Source of the DNA: Pseudomonas putida | GTDB lineage: Bacteria > Pseudomonadota > Gammaproteobacteria > Pseudomonadales > Pseudomonadaceae | Length of the DNA: 64,000 nt | NCBI RefSeq assembly: GCF_003228315.1 | Contig: NZ_CP029693.1 | Coordinates: 4,932,501 to 4,996,500 of the forward strand | Reading direction: 5' to 3' | In this document: piece after piece, positions 53,030-62,313 of the stretch | Position numbering within the stretch: the stretch's first letter is position 1 | Layout: each line of letters begins with the position of its first letter | Notes under the pieces: model-generated | The model's database searches: none | Seen by the model: only the letters and a program-made list of their open reading frames with translations | Told to the model about the DNA's origin: nothing | Translations under genes and position numbers: made by a program

Positions 53030-55843
53030 ATGGAATTCGTTTTTCGCAGGACGCGTGTCCGCTCGGTCGCCAAACGACTGTTAGCTGCTCTGGCATTGTG
53101 CGTGAGCGGTCCGGCCGTACAGGCTGCCGCCCTGGTGCCACCTTCCAGTGTGTCCTTCTGGTATGCCGACGAGCCGCCGCTGGCCGAGCTGGCGCAGTTC
53201 GCCTGGACGGTGGTCGAGCCGGGGCATATGACGGCGGCGGATGTCAAAACCCTGCGCAAGCTGGGCAGCGAGCCGTTCGCCTATCTGTCGGTCGGCGAGT
53301 TCGACGGATCCAAGGCTGACATCACCAAAGCGGGCCTCACCAAGGCCGTTTCCCCGGTGCGCAACGACTCGTGGAACAGTCAGGTCATGGACCTCACTTC
53401 TCCAGCCTGGCGCGACCACTTGCTGGGTCGGGCCAAGCAATTGCAGGCCCAGGGCTATGGCGGCCTGTTCCTCGATACCCTCGACAGTTTCACGCTGTTG
53501 CCGCAAGCCGCGCAGGAAGCGCAGCGCGCGGGGCTGGCCAGTTTCCTGCGCGAACTGCACAAGCAGCAGCCTCAGCTGAAGCTGTTCTTTAACCGTGGCT
53601 TTGAAGTGTTGCCCGAGCTCGACGGCGTGGCGGCAGCGGTGGCATTCGAGTCGCTGTATGCCGGCTGGGATGCGGCGGCCAAGCGTTATCGCCCGGTGCC
53701 GGAAGCCGATCGCCAGTGGCTGCTGGGCCAGTTGCAACCGTTGCGCGCCAAGGGCATTCCACTGGTGGCCATCGATTATTTGCCGCCGGAGCGTCGCGAC
53801 GAGGCCCGCAAGCTGGCCAAGCGTCTGCGTGACGAAGGCTTCATTCCTTTCATCAGCACCCCTGACCTCAACTCGATGGGCATCAGCACCGTCGAAGTCC
53901 AGCCGCGTCGCATCGCGATGGTTTACGACCCTCGCGAAGGCGATCTGGCCTATAACGCCGGGCATTCGTTGCTGGGCGGCTTGCTTGAATACCTCGGTTA
54001 TCGCGTCGACTACATTCCGGCCAGCAGCGCCATGCCGGCCTATCGCTTCAGTGGTTTGTATGCCGGCGTGATTACCTGGATGACCAGCGGCCCGCCGCAG
54101 GACAGTCCGGCGTTCAATCGCTGGATCAGCGCAAAACTGGATGAACAGATACCGGTGGTTTTCTTCGCCGGTTTGCCTATTGAAGACAAGGTGCTGCTCA
54201 AGCGCCTGGGCCTTGATCGCCATGCGCCGCCGGGTACTCAAACCCTGACCATCACTCATCAGGACAAGGCGCTGGTCGGGGCGTTCGAAGCACCGGTGCA
54301 GCCCAGGTCCCGTGACCTGACCGCGGTTTCGGTATTGCCCAAGGGGCCCAAACCGGCACTGTCGCTGACCAATGCAGGGGGTGAAGTGTTCACCCCGATC
54401 GTCATTGGCGACTGGGGCGGCCTGGCGCTGACCCCGTACATTCTTGAAGTGAACAACGAACGCAGCCGCTGGATTCTCGATCCCTTCGCGTTCCTCAAGG
54501 CCAGCCTGCGCCTGCCGGAGCAACCGCGCCCGGACACCACCACCGAAAACGGTCGCCGCATCGCCACTGTGCACATCGATGGCGACGGCTTTCCGTCCCG
54601 CGCCGAAGTGCGTGGCACCCCCTATGCCGGTCGCCACACCCTCGACGACTACATTCAGCCCAACCCGTTCCTGACCTCGGTGTCGATCGTCGAGGGTGAG
54701 ATTTCGCCGCGCGGCATGTTCCCGCATCTGGCCCGCGAGCTTGAGCCCATCGCCCGCGATATCTTCGCCAACCCGAAAGTCGAAGTGGCGACCCACACCT
54801 TCAGCCACCCGTTCTTCATGCAGCCGGACAAGGCCAAGAAACGCGAAAACTTCAGGCCTGAATACGGCTTGAACATGGCCATCCCGGGCTACAACAAAAT
54901 CGATTTCAATCGCGAGGTCGTTGGGTCGCGCGACTACATCAACCAGAATCTCACCACCCCGCAAAAGCCGGTGAAGATGGTGTTCTGGCCAGGTGATGCC
55001 TTGCCGTCGGCCGAGACTTTGAAGATTGCCTACGATGCCGGCCTGAAAAACGTCAACGGCGCCGAGACCATGATGACCAAGGCCGACCCGTCGCTGACCG
55101 GGTTGAACCCGTTGCTGCGCCCCACCGAAGGCGGCTTGCAGTACTACGCGCCGATCATCAACGAAAACCTCTACACCAACCTGTGGAAAGGCCCGTACTA
55201 CGGCTTCCGCGATGTGATCGACACCTTCGAGCTGACCGACAGCCCGCGTCGTCTGCGCGGCCTGCACCTCTACTACCACTTCTATTCGAGCACCAAGCAG
55301 GCCTCGATCAAGGCCATGCACGAGATCTACGGCTACATGCGTGATCAGAAGCCGATGTCGCTGTGGATGAGCGACTACATCGATCGCCTGCATGGTCTGT
55401 ATCAGTCCAGTCTGGCGCGGACCGTCGATGGCAACTGGCAGATTCGCGGCATGGATGGGCTGCGCACCGTGCGCCTCGACCCGCAAATGGGCTGGCCGGA
55501 TCTGCTGCGTTCGCAAGGCATCGCCGGTGTTCGCGACCTGCCGCAAGGCCGCTATGTGGCCTTGAGCAGCGACCGCGCGTTGCTGGTGCTGCGCCCTGAT
55601 CGGGACGACCGGCCGGCACTGGAGGAAGCCAACCTGCCATTGGTCAATTGGCAGTACCTGGATGATCGGCGCGTGAGCTTTGCGTTTGCCGGGCAGTTTG
55701 ATTTGACCTTCTCGGTACGCTCTTCAAGCGCTTGCCGGGTAGAAGTGGATGGACAGCGTTATGCAGGGAAGTCGTCTGCAGGCCTGTGGACTTTTCAATT
55801 ACCAATGAAGCAGGTGAGTAATGGCCAGCTCCTCTGCAACTAA
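53030..55843 (+). CDS. pelA: PelA, periplasmic Pel hydrolase-deacetylase
   Basis: A 937-residue bifunctional periplasmic enzyme that partly deacetylates and trims the Pel polymer. A signal peptide is visible (KRLLAALALCVSGPAVQAAA). The N-terminal glycoside-hydrolase domain (WTVVEPGHMTAADVKTLRKL, FLDTLDSF) is followed by a central domain and a polysaccharide-deacetylase region with HIDGDGFPSRAEV and EVATHTFSHPF as metal/catalytic segments. The size is close to the 948 residues recalled for P. aeruginosa PelA. It begins after GAGTGAG, and overlaps pelB by 23 bases. Confidence 0.95.
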   Translation: MEFVFRRTRVRSVAKRLLAALALCVSGPAVQAAALVPPSSVSFWYADEPPLAELAQFAWTVVEPGHMTAADVKTLRKLGSEPFAYLSVGEFDGSKADITKAGLTKAVSPVRNDSWNSQVMDLTSPAWRDHLLGRAKQLQAQGYGGLFLDTLDSFTLLPQAAQEAQRAGLASFLRELHKQQPQLKLFFNRGFEVLPELDGVAAAVAFESLYAGWDAAAKRYRPVPEADRQWLLGQLQPLRAKGIPLVAIDYLPPERRDEARKLAKRLRDEGFIPFISTPDLNSMGISTVEVQPRRIAMVYDPREGDLAYNAGHSLLGGLLEYLGYRVDYIPASSAMPAYRFSGLYAGVITWMTSGPPQDSPAFNRWISAKLDEQIPVVFFAGLPIEDKVLLKRLGLDRHAPPGTQTLTITHQDKALVGAFEAPVQPRSRDLTAVSVLPKGPKPALSLTNAGGEVFTPIVIGDWGGLALTPYILEVNNERSRWILDPFAFLKASLRLPEQPRPDTTTENGRRIATVHIDGDGFPSRAEVRGTPYAGRHTLDDYIQPNPFLTSVSIVEGEISPRGMFPHLARELEPIARDIFANPKVEVATHTFSHPFFMQPDKAKKRENFRPEYGLNMAIPGYNKIDFNREVVGSRDYINQNLTTPQKPVKMVFWPGDALPSAETLKIAYDAGLKNVNGAETMMTKADPSLTGLNPLLRPTEGGLQYYAPIINENLYTNLWKGPYYGFRDVIDTFELTDSPRRLRGLHLYYHFYSSTKQASIKAMHEIYGYMRDQKPMSLWMSDYIDRLHGLYQSSLARTVDGNWQIRGMDGLRTVRLDPQMGWPDLLRSQGIAGVRDLPQGRYVALSSDRALLVLRPDRDDRPALEEANLPLVNWQYLDDRRVSFAFAGQFDLTFSVRSSSACRVEVDGQRYAGKSSAGLWTFQLPMKQVSNGQLLCN

Positions 55844-58800
55844 AAACAGTCGCCTGCTCAACCCATGGGCGCTGGCGGTGGTCGCCGTCGCCGTGGGCGG
55901 CCTGCTGTGGGCGACCTTCCAGCGTGAAGAAGTGTTCCAGCCCGACGGCCGTGAGCCGGACGCGGTTTCGGCCAACTACGCCGAGCTGTTGTTGGCGGCC
56001 CACCCCGATGATGATCACCTGCGTCTGCAACTGATCGACTTGCTGATTCGCCTGGGTGATTACACCAAGGCGCGGCAACACCTTGAGGCCTGGCCCAAGC
56101 CAAAGGCGGAGGTACAGGCCTATTACCGTCTGGAGCTTGACGCACTGGTGGCGGCCAGCGGCAACGATCTGATCGCGCAGCAGGCGTTGGTCGAGCGTCT
56201 GAAAAGCTTCGATCACCGCGAGCTGCCGACGCCGCAATTGCAGAACCTGGCGAAGTTGGCGCTGACCCTGCAAGCCCCGGCATTCGCCGCCAGTGTCTTC
56301 GAGGAAATCGCCGGGCGTGATCCGAAGCTGCGCATCGAGTCGCTCAAGTCGGCCGCCCAGTGGTATCTGGCGGGTGAGCAACCGGGCCGTGCAGCGGAAA
56401 TCTATCTGCAGCTGAAAAAGGACACCGAGGTCGAGACCGAGCGTCGCGAATATGCGCAGCTGGCGTTCAACGGCCTGCTGTCCGCCGGCCGTGGCGATGA
56501 TGCCGCACAAGTGCTCGCGGATGAACTGCCACAGCTGACCAATCCAGAGACTGATGTGGCCTGGCTCCAGCAGGGCGTCGATGTCGCGGTGGCGAACAAG
56601 CGCTTTGACCTGGCAGAGCAAGTGCTCAAGCAGTGGCAGACCTTGCAGCCGGATAACCCGCAGATTCCGCTGAAGACCTTCCATGTGCGCCTGGCCATTG
56701 GCGACCTGGCGGGGGCTTGGGAAATCGGCCAGCAATTGGCAATCGATCACCCGGAAGACCCGGCGCTGATCGAGCAAATGGCACACCTGGGTGAATGGCG
56801 TGGCGATACCGAGGCTGCTCTGAACTACTGGATCAGCCTGCTGGAATTGCGCGAGGACCCGGAGGTTCGGGAGCACGCCTGGCGCCTGGCGAGCCAGCAG
56901 TTCGACTTCGATCGTTCGATCCCGTTGCTCGCCGGCATCATGGATCAGCGCGCGCTCACCGACACCGAACTGGATGCACTGAACTACGGTCACGAATCCC
57001 GGGGTACGCCGAATGAGGCCGAGGCCTGGTTCCGTGCCTACGTGCGCAAGTACCCGGAACATCGCCTGGCCTGGACGCGCCTTTTGCAGAACCTGGAAAA
57101 CACCGGGCAGTTCGAGGCCAAGTCGAAGGTCTACAAGGACTATTCGAAACGCTTCAAGCTCAACACCACCGAGCAGGTCGATTGGGCCAACACCTATCTG
57201 AAGCTGTTCGATTATCAAGGCGCGTGGAGTGTCTTGAAGGAAGACGACCAGAGCATCACCGACGAGAGTTACTGGCGCACCCGGGCCGCCCTGGCCTGGG
57301 ACCTGGAGCGCGATGAAGACCTGCGGGTGTCCCTGGAGAAACTGCTGTCGATCGATGGCAAGTTGACCAGTGGCGACGAGAGCCAGTTGATCACCATCTA
57401 CCGCACCAGCAACCCGCAGCGCGCCTTGACCTTGACCGTTGGCAGCTGGGAGCGCACCAAGGATCCGCAGCGCCTGGTCGAAGCCTTGCAGCAAGCGCAA
57501 GAGCTGGAGGACTGGCCGCTGGTGGTGAAGCTGCTCAAGGATGCCGAAGAACATCCCGAAGCCTATGAACAGGCTCAGGTGCTGGCAGTGCGCGGCGCCC
57601 TGGCGGTTCAGCAGGGGCAGAGCGATGAAGCCGAGCGCCTGTATCAATTGGGCTTGCAGCGCTATCCCGATGACAACCTGTTCCGTGAGCGCCTGGTGTG
57701 GCTGTACGTCGATCAGGGCAACACCGCGAAACTCAAGCCGTTGCTCACCCAATGGCGCAGCAATGCGCGCGAAGACCGCCTGTTGTGGCTGCCGTTCGCC
57801 AGTGCCAGCCAGATGCTCGGGCGTGATGCCGAAGCGCTGGCCTGGTATCGCATGTACCTCAAGACCAGCCCGCAGGACTGGCTGGTTCGGGCTGCCTATG
57901 CCGATGCCCTGGAAAGCGCCGGTTACGAGGATGCCGCCCAGCGTCTGCGCCTGAAGCTGTTGCGTAGCCCGGAGGGTGAAAACATTCAGCCTTCGTCCCA
58001 GCGTTACGCGATTTGGTTGCGCCTGATGTCCAGCAGCTATTCGCCGAAGAAGGCGCAGCAGGAAGTGTTGAAGTGGAAGGACGGCTCGCCCGCCATGCTG
58101 CAGCTGTGGTTCGAACGCTTGCTGGCGCGTCTGGATGCCACCAATCAGGAAGCGCAGAAGGATGAATGGCTGGCGTGGGCCCGCAGCCAAGGCCTGAAGG
58201 TCGAGCGTTACGAGCAGATTCAGGAAGCCCTGCGCAGTCGCAACAAGGCGCAGGTCGAAGCCCTGTTGGCCAGCAGCGACTTGAATCCGGCGCAACGGGC
58301 CCAGGCCCTCAACCGCCTGGGACGCTTGGGCGAAGCACTCGATACCAGCCTTTCGGCGTTGGGTGATGAGCAGCCGGAAGCGGTGCGTGAGCAGCTGCGT
58401 CGTCAGGCCGTGGAGATCAACGAGCGTACGCCGCAAGGCGCACAAATCTCCTGGCATGAGCAGGACTTCGGCGGCCTGGATTTCAAAGGCCCGCGCCTGG
58501 AGATCGCGCAAAACCTGGGTGATAAGTGGTACGCCGATGTTGAGCTGGAACAGGGCGACTACAGCGGCGACGACATCGAATCTTCGGAAATCGGTACCGA
58601 GCGCAACGTCGCCCTGACCTTGCAACGGGCGGTCGAGAACGGCAGCTACAAACTGTTCGCCGACACCAGCCAGCGCAGCGATGACGACCGCAACGGCCTG
58701 GGCCTGTCCCGGACCTGGCAGTTAGGCGTGAGCGATGAACTGGAAACCGGCGTCGACTGGCATCGCAAGAACGAAGACAGCGGTTTGATGCGCGCATTCG

Positions 58801-59429
58801 GTCAACAGGACCGCGTGTTCCTCGGTGGTCGTCACAGCCTGACCGCCCGCGACCAGTTCAGTTGGGAAGTCGCGCAGCGTTCGTTCTCCACCCGTGCCGG
58901 CGACGATCTGGGTGACGGTCACGCGCTGAAGATGGAGTACAACCACACCCTGGAATTCGCCGGCCCCAACTGGACCGTGCGCAGCGGTGTCGACTATCAG
59001 AAGAACAACGTGAAGGACAAGACGCTGGATTATCTGTCCAGCCGCAATGGTGGCCCGGTCATCGTTCCTGCGCAGACGATCGATCCGGATACCGGTCTGC
59101 CCGACCCGACCGACACGCAAACCGTGCTCGCCAGCGACCTGCTGCAAAGCCGCTACGGCCAACTCTATGTCGGCAGTTCCTGGCGTCGCGGCTTGCCGGG
59201 GGCGCTGGTGCGTACCCGTCCGCAATACACCTGGCTGGTGGACCTGACAGGTGGCTGGCAGTGGACGGATTCAACCTTTAACTACGGCATCAGTACCGGG
59301 CTCGGCATTGAAGTGCTGGGTGACGACGAACTGGCCCTGACCTTCGGTTACCAGTCCGCGCCACAAGGCGGGGACGGCAAGGCCGGCGGAACACTGGGTG
59401 TGAGCTACGGCGTGCGCTTCGGACGCTGA
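55821..59429 (+). CDS. pelB: PelB, TPR scaffold and outer-membrane porin for Pel export
   Basis: A 1202-residue protein: one N-terminal membrane segment (NPWALAVVAVAVGGLLWAT), a long periplasmic stretch of TPR-type helical repeats (for example AYYRLELDALVAASGNDLIA and EAERLYQLGLQRYPDDNLFR) up to about residue 870, and a C-terminal beta-barrel (EVGTD-like strands ending GTLGVSYGVRFGR with terminal-region aromatic pattern). PelB carries Pel through the outer membrane and its TPRs bind PelA. The size matches PelB of P. aeruginosa (about 1193). Its ATG at 55821 is inside the pelA 3' end. Confidence 0.95.
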   Translation: MASSSATKNSRLLNPWALAVVAVAVGGLLWATFQREEVFQPDGREPDAVSANYAELLLAAHPDDDHLRLQLIDLLIRLGDYTKARQHLEAWPKPKAEVQAYYRLELDALVAASGNDLIAQQALVERLKSFDHRELPTPQLQNLAKLALTLQAPAFAASVFEEIAGRDPKLRIESLKSAAQWYLAGEQPGRAAEIYLQLKKDTEVETERREYAQLAFNGLLSAGRGDDAAQVLADELPQLTNPETDVAWLQQGVDVAVANKRFDLAEQVLKQWQTLQPDNPQIPLKTFHVRLAIGDLAGAWEIGQQLAIDHPEDPALIEQMAHLGEWRGDTEAALNYWISLLELREDPEVREHAWRLASQQFDFDRSIPLLAGIMDQRALTDTELDALNYGHESRGTPNEAEAWFRAYVRKYPEHRLAWTRLLQNLENTGQFEAKSKVYKDYSKRFKLNTTEQVDWANTYLKLFDYQGAWSVLKEDDQSITDESYWRTRAALAWDLERDEDLRVSLEKLLSIDGKLTSGDESQLITIYRTSNPQRALTLTVGSWERTKDPQRLVEALQQAQELEDWPLVVKLLKDAEEHPEAYEQAQVLAVRGALAVQQGQSDEAERLYQLGLQRYPDDNLFRERLVWLYVDQGNTAKLKPLLTQWRSNAREDRLLWLPFASASQMLGRDAEALAWYRMYLKTSPQDWLVRAAYADALESAGYEDAAQRLRLKLLRSPEGENIQPSSQRYAIWLRLMSSSYSPKKAQQEVLKWKDGSPAMLQLWFERLLARLDATNQEAQKDEWLAWARSQGLKVERYEQIQEALRSRNKAQVEALLASSDLNPAQRAQALNRLGRLGEALDTSLSALGDEQPEAVREQLRRQAVEINERTPQGAQISWHEQDFGGLDFKGPRLEIAQNLGDKWYADVELEQGDYSGDDIESSEIGTERNVALTLQRAVENGSYKLFADTSQRSDDDRNGLGLSRTWQLGVSDELETGVDWHRKNEDSGLMRAFGQQDRVFLGGRHSLTARDQFSWEVAQRSFSTRAGDDLGDGHALKMEYNHTLEFAGPNWTVRSGVDYQKNNVKDKTLDYLSSRNGGPVIVPAQTIDPDTGLPDPTDTQTVLASDLLQSRYGQLYVGSSWRRGLPGALVRTRPQYTWLVDLTGGWQWTDSTFNYGISTGLGIEVLGDDELALTFGYQSAPQGGDGKAGGTLGVSYGVRFGR

Positions 59430-59457
59430 TCATGGATTTTCTACGGGAGTACAACGT

Positions 59458-59976
59458 ATGCAAGCAATTCGTAATCTGAGCCTGGCACTGGCCGTTGTGT
59501 TCGTCGCCGGTTGCGCCAGCTTCACCGACGAGGCCAGCCCGAACCTGCCACGCAGCGCGCAATGGGGCGTGGTGCCGATGGTCAACTATTCACAGACGCC
59601 GCAGGCCGGTGAGCGCAGCGAGCAGATTCTGATCAGCGTGCTCAGCAGCCACGGCCTGAAACCTCGGGTTTACCCACCGAGCACCCAGGGCGAGCAGGCG
59701 CTGATGGACGATAACGAGCGCCTGGCCGGTGCCCTCGAGTGGGCGCGTGAGCAGAAGCTCGATTACGTGGTCGCCGGCAGCGTCGAAGAATGGCAGTACA
59801 AGAACGGTCTGGACGGCGAGCCGGCGGTCGGCATCAGCCTGCGCGTGCTCGATGCCAGCAGCGGCCAGGTGCTCTGGAGCAAAAGCGGCGCCCGCGCCGG
59901 CTGGTCCCGTGAAAGCCTGGCCGGTACTGCGCAAACCGTGCTCGACAAACTTGTTGGCGCCCTTCGGTTCGAGTGA
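59458..59976 (+). CDS. pelC: PelC, Pel outer-membrane-associated lipoprotein
   Basis: A 172-residue lipoprotein (equal to the length recalled for P. aeruginosa PelC) with lipobox VAGC, acylated Cys19. It forms a dodecameric ring under PelB that guides the cationic polymer. Sequence features are QWGVVPMVNYSQTPQAGE, LDYVVAGSVEEWQYKNG and VGISLRVLDASSGQVLWSKS. GGGAG lies before the ATG at 59458. It follows pelB by 28 bases and is overlapped or closely followed by pelD. Confidence 0.94.
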   Translation: MQAIRNLSLALAVVFVAGCASFTDEASPNLPRSAQWGVVPMVNYSQTPQAGERSEQILISVLSSHGLKPRVYPPSTQGEQALMDDNERLAGALEWAREQKLDYVVAGSVEEWQYKNGLDGEPAVGISLRVLDASSGQVLWSKSGARAGWSRESLAGTAQTVLDKLVGALRFE

Positions 59977-59981
59977 ACGCA

Positions 59982-61346
59982 ATGAATTCTCCACACATGG
60001 ATTACAGCCTGGCGCCTCGCGCCAGCGGCCCGGTGTCTTGGCTGGAAACGCTCCTGGTGACCGGCCTGGCCATCATCCTCGGCCTGTGGTTGACCCCGGA
60101 AGACCCGTTGCGAATGCACGGCGGTTTCCCGTGGCCGATTCTGGCGCCGTTGCTGTTGGGTGTGCGTTACGGATTTGTCCGCGGCCTGTTCAGCGCTGCG
60201 ATTCTGGTGCTGGCGGTGTTCGTCCTGCGTCACACCGGGCATGCCGCCTACCAGGAGCTTGAGCCGTCGTGGATCGTCGGCGTGCTGGTGTGCGGGATGT
60301 TGGTCGGCGAGGTGCGCGATCTGTGGGAACGCCGCCTTGAGCGTCTGCAGATGGCCAACGATTACCGCCAGTATCGTCTCGATGAGTTCACCCGCTCGCA
60401 CCAGATTCTGCGGGTCTCGCACGATCTGCTGGAGCGGCGCGTGGCGGGCAGCGACCAGAGCTTGCGCAGTTCGTTGCTGGGCTTGCGTGAAAAACTGCGG
60501 GTCATGCCGGACGAAAGCGATGCATTGGGCTCGCTGGCCGAACCGATTGTGGCGGTGCTGGGGCAATACGGCACGCTGCGGGTCGCGGGCCTGTATCGGG
60601 TGGACGAACGTGGCGATCGGATACTGCCCACGCCGCTGGCCACTATCGGCGTGATGGGTGAGCTGGACACCGACGATGGGCTGGTCAAGTTGTGCCTTGA
60701 GCGCGGTGAACTGGTGAGCGTGCGCAAGGATCTGCTCGAAGCGGGTGCTGCGGGGCAATTCTCGTCCCTTCAGGCCTGCATTCCGTTGATCGATGCGCAA
60801 GGGCGACTGTTGGCGGTATTGGCTGTGCGGCAGATGCCGTTCTTCGCCTTCCACGAACGTATATTGAGCCTGCTGGCACTGCTGGCCGGTCACATCGCCG
60901 ACCTGTTGTTGCGTGATGCCCAAGTGCTGCACTTGCAGAATGCGGATGCTCAGCACTTCACGTTGCAACTCAAGCGCTCAATGGTGGACGTCGAGAAGCA
61001 CAACTTGTCCGCCGGGCTGTTCGCCTTTGAAATGACCCGCCCCAACGAAGAACTGACGCGCCTGCTGGAGCGCAGTCAACGGGGTCTGGATTTGCACTTG
61101 CCGCTGCGCAACAACCGCGACCATCACCTGTTGCTGGTGCTGCTGCCGTTGACCAGCCCGCAAGGCACCGAAGGTTACCTGGCACGTATCAACCTGATGC
61201 TGCATGAGCACTTTGGCATTGAAAGCGACATGGAAAGCCTGGGCGTGCGGCTCATGCCTTTCAACCTGGAGCCTGGCGAACCCAACGGGCTGCGTAACTT
61301 CCTGTACAACGAGTGTGGTCTGAATGATCAGCAAGTGGCTGTTTAG
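59982..61346 (+). CDS. pelD: PelD, inner-membrane c-di-GMP receptor for Pel synthesis
   Basis: A 454-residue protein: four N-terminal membrane segments (to about residue 110), a GAF domain (LGQYGTLRVAGLYRVDERGD), and a degenerate GGDEF domain. It binds c-di-GMP and switches on PelF polymerisation. With the ATG at 59982 the c-di-GMP site falls at Arg367, Asp370 (QRGLDLH) and Arg402 (YLARINL), the same numbers recalled for P. aeruginosa PelD, which supports this start over the GTG at 59973. GAGTGA precedes it. It overlaps pelE by 23 bases. Confidence 0.94.
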   Translation: MNSPHMDYSLAPRASGPVSWLETLLVTGLAIILGLWLTPEDPLRMHGGFPWPILAPLLLGVRYGFVRGLFSAAILVLAVFVLRHTGHAAYQELEPSWIVGVLVCGMLVGEVRDLWERRLERLQMANDYRQYRLDEFTRSHQILRVSHDLLERRVAGSDQSLRSSLLGLREKLRVMPDESDALGSLAEPIVAVLGQYGTLRVAGLYRVDERGDRILPTPLATIGVMGELDTDDGLVKLCLERGELVSVRKDLLEAGAAGQFSSLQACIPLIDAQGRLLAVLAVRQMPFFAFHERILSLLALLAGHIADLLLRDAQVLHLQNADAQHFTLQLKRSMVDVEKHNLSAGLFAFEMTRPNEELTRLLERSQRGLDLHLPLRNNRDHHLLLVLLPLTSPQGTEGYLARINLMLHEHFGIESDMESLGVRLMPFNLEPGEPNGLRNFLYNECGLNDQQVAV

Positions 61347-62313
61347 CGGAGCCCTGGTGCTGGAAGCGGGCAGTTGGACCACGTTGTGGTCGGACTTGCC
61401 CGAGGCGCACCAATTGGCGGTGTTCACCTTGAGCCATGGCCTGGCCTGCGTGATGTTGTGCGGGGCGATCTGGCTGTTGCTGCCGGCGCGTTACCGTTCG
61501 CCGTTGCCGTGGAGCCCGCTGTTCATTTTCAGCCTGGCGTTCTTCGTGCCGGTGCTCGGTACGGTCGGGGTGGTCGCGGCGATTTTCCCGGCGTTGTACC
61601 TGCCGCGCAAACGCGAGAAACAGGTCTGGCAGGCGGTCGGCATCCCTGACCTGCCGTATCGGGCGCAGCTGCAATCACGTTCGCCGATCTTCGCCGATGG
61701 CGGCTTGCAGGACGTGTTGCGCCATGCGCCGGATCCGGATCAGCGCCTGGCCGCGTTGCTGGCCACCAAGCGCATGCCGGGCAAGGAAGCGGTGCCGATC
61801 CTCAAGCTGGCGCTGGGCGATCCGAGCGATGACGTGCGTCTGCTGGCGTATTCGATGCTCGATAAACAGGAAAGCGACATCAACCTGCGCATCCAGATCG
61901 CCCTCGGTCAATTGCAGGGCGCCAGCACCCAGGCCGCCGGAAAACTGCACGGCACGCTGGCGCGCTGGTACTGGGAGCTGGCGTACCTGGGCCTGGCGCA
62001 GGGCAGTGTGCTCGAACACGTGCTCAATCAGTCCAACGAGCATGCCGAGCAAGCGCTGCAAGCAGGCGAGGGCGGTGAGCTGTTTCTGCTGGCCGGGCGT
62101 ATCGCCCTGGAGCTTGGCGATGTCCAGCGTGCGGAAATATTGCTCACCAAGGCCCAGGAAGACGGCATGGGCGCGGCGCAGATCCTGCCATTCCACGCCG
62201 AGCTTGCCTTCGAGTCCGGCCAATATCATGAGATCCCGGGGTTGCTCGCCAGCCTTCCCGAGAAAACCCGTCAGCGGCCTCCATTCGCTGATCTGGTGAG
62301 GAGCTGGACATGA
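61324..62313 (+). CDS. pelE: PelE, inner-membrane Pel protein with TPRs
   Basis: A 329-residue protein, the length recalled for P. aeruginosa PelE: two N-terminal membrane segments (LVLEAGSWTTLWSDLPE between, then SPLFIFSLAFFVPVLGTVGV) and a cytoplasmic TPR-like region (NEHAEQALQAGEGGELFLLA, GRIALELGDVQRAEILLTKA). It helps hold PelD, PelF and PelG together at the membrane. Its start is within the pelD 3' end and its stop overlaps the pelF start as ATGA, consistent with tight coexpression. Confidence 0.93.
   Translation: MISKWLFSGALVLEAGSWTTLWSDLPEAHQLAVFTLSHGLACVMLCGAIWLLLPARYRSPLPWSPLFIFSLAFFVPVLGTVGVVAAIFPALYLPRKREKQVWQAVGIPDLPYRAQLQSRSPIFADGGLQDVLRHAPDPDQRLAALLATKRMPGKEAVPILKLALGDPSDDVRLLAYSMLDKQESDINLRIQIALGQLQGASTQAAGKLHGTLARWYWELAYLGLAQGSVLEHVLNQSNEHAEQALQAGEGGELFLLAGRIALELGDVQRAEILLTKAQEDGMGAAQILPFHAELAFESGQYHEIPGLLASLPEKTRQRPPFADLVRSWT

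Noticed and set aside
55644..58625. A 993-codon minus-strand open frame opposite pelB, and one of 821 codons at 53081-55546 opposite pelA
   Set aside because: Both are antisense images of well-identified pel genes, with biased composition and no ribosome site or family resemblance.
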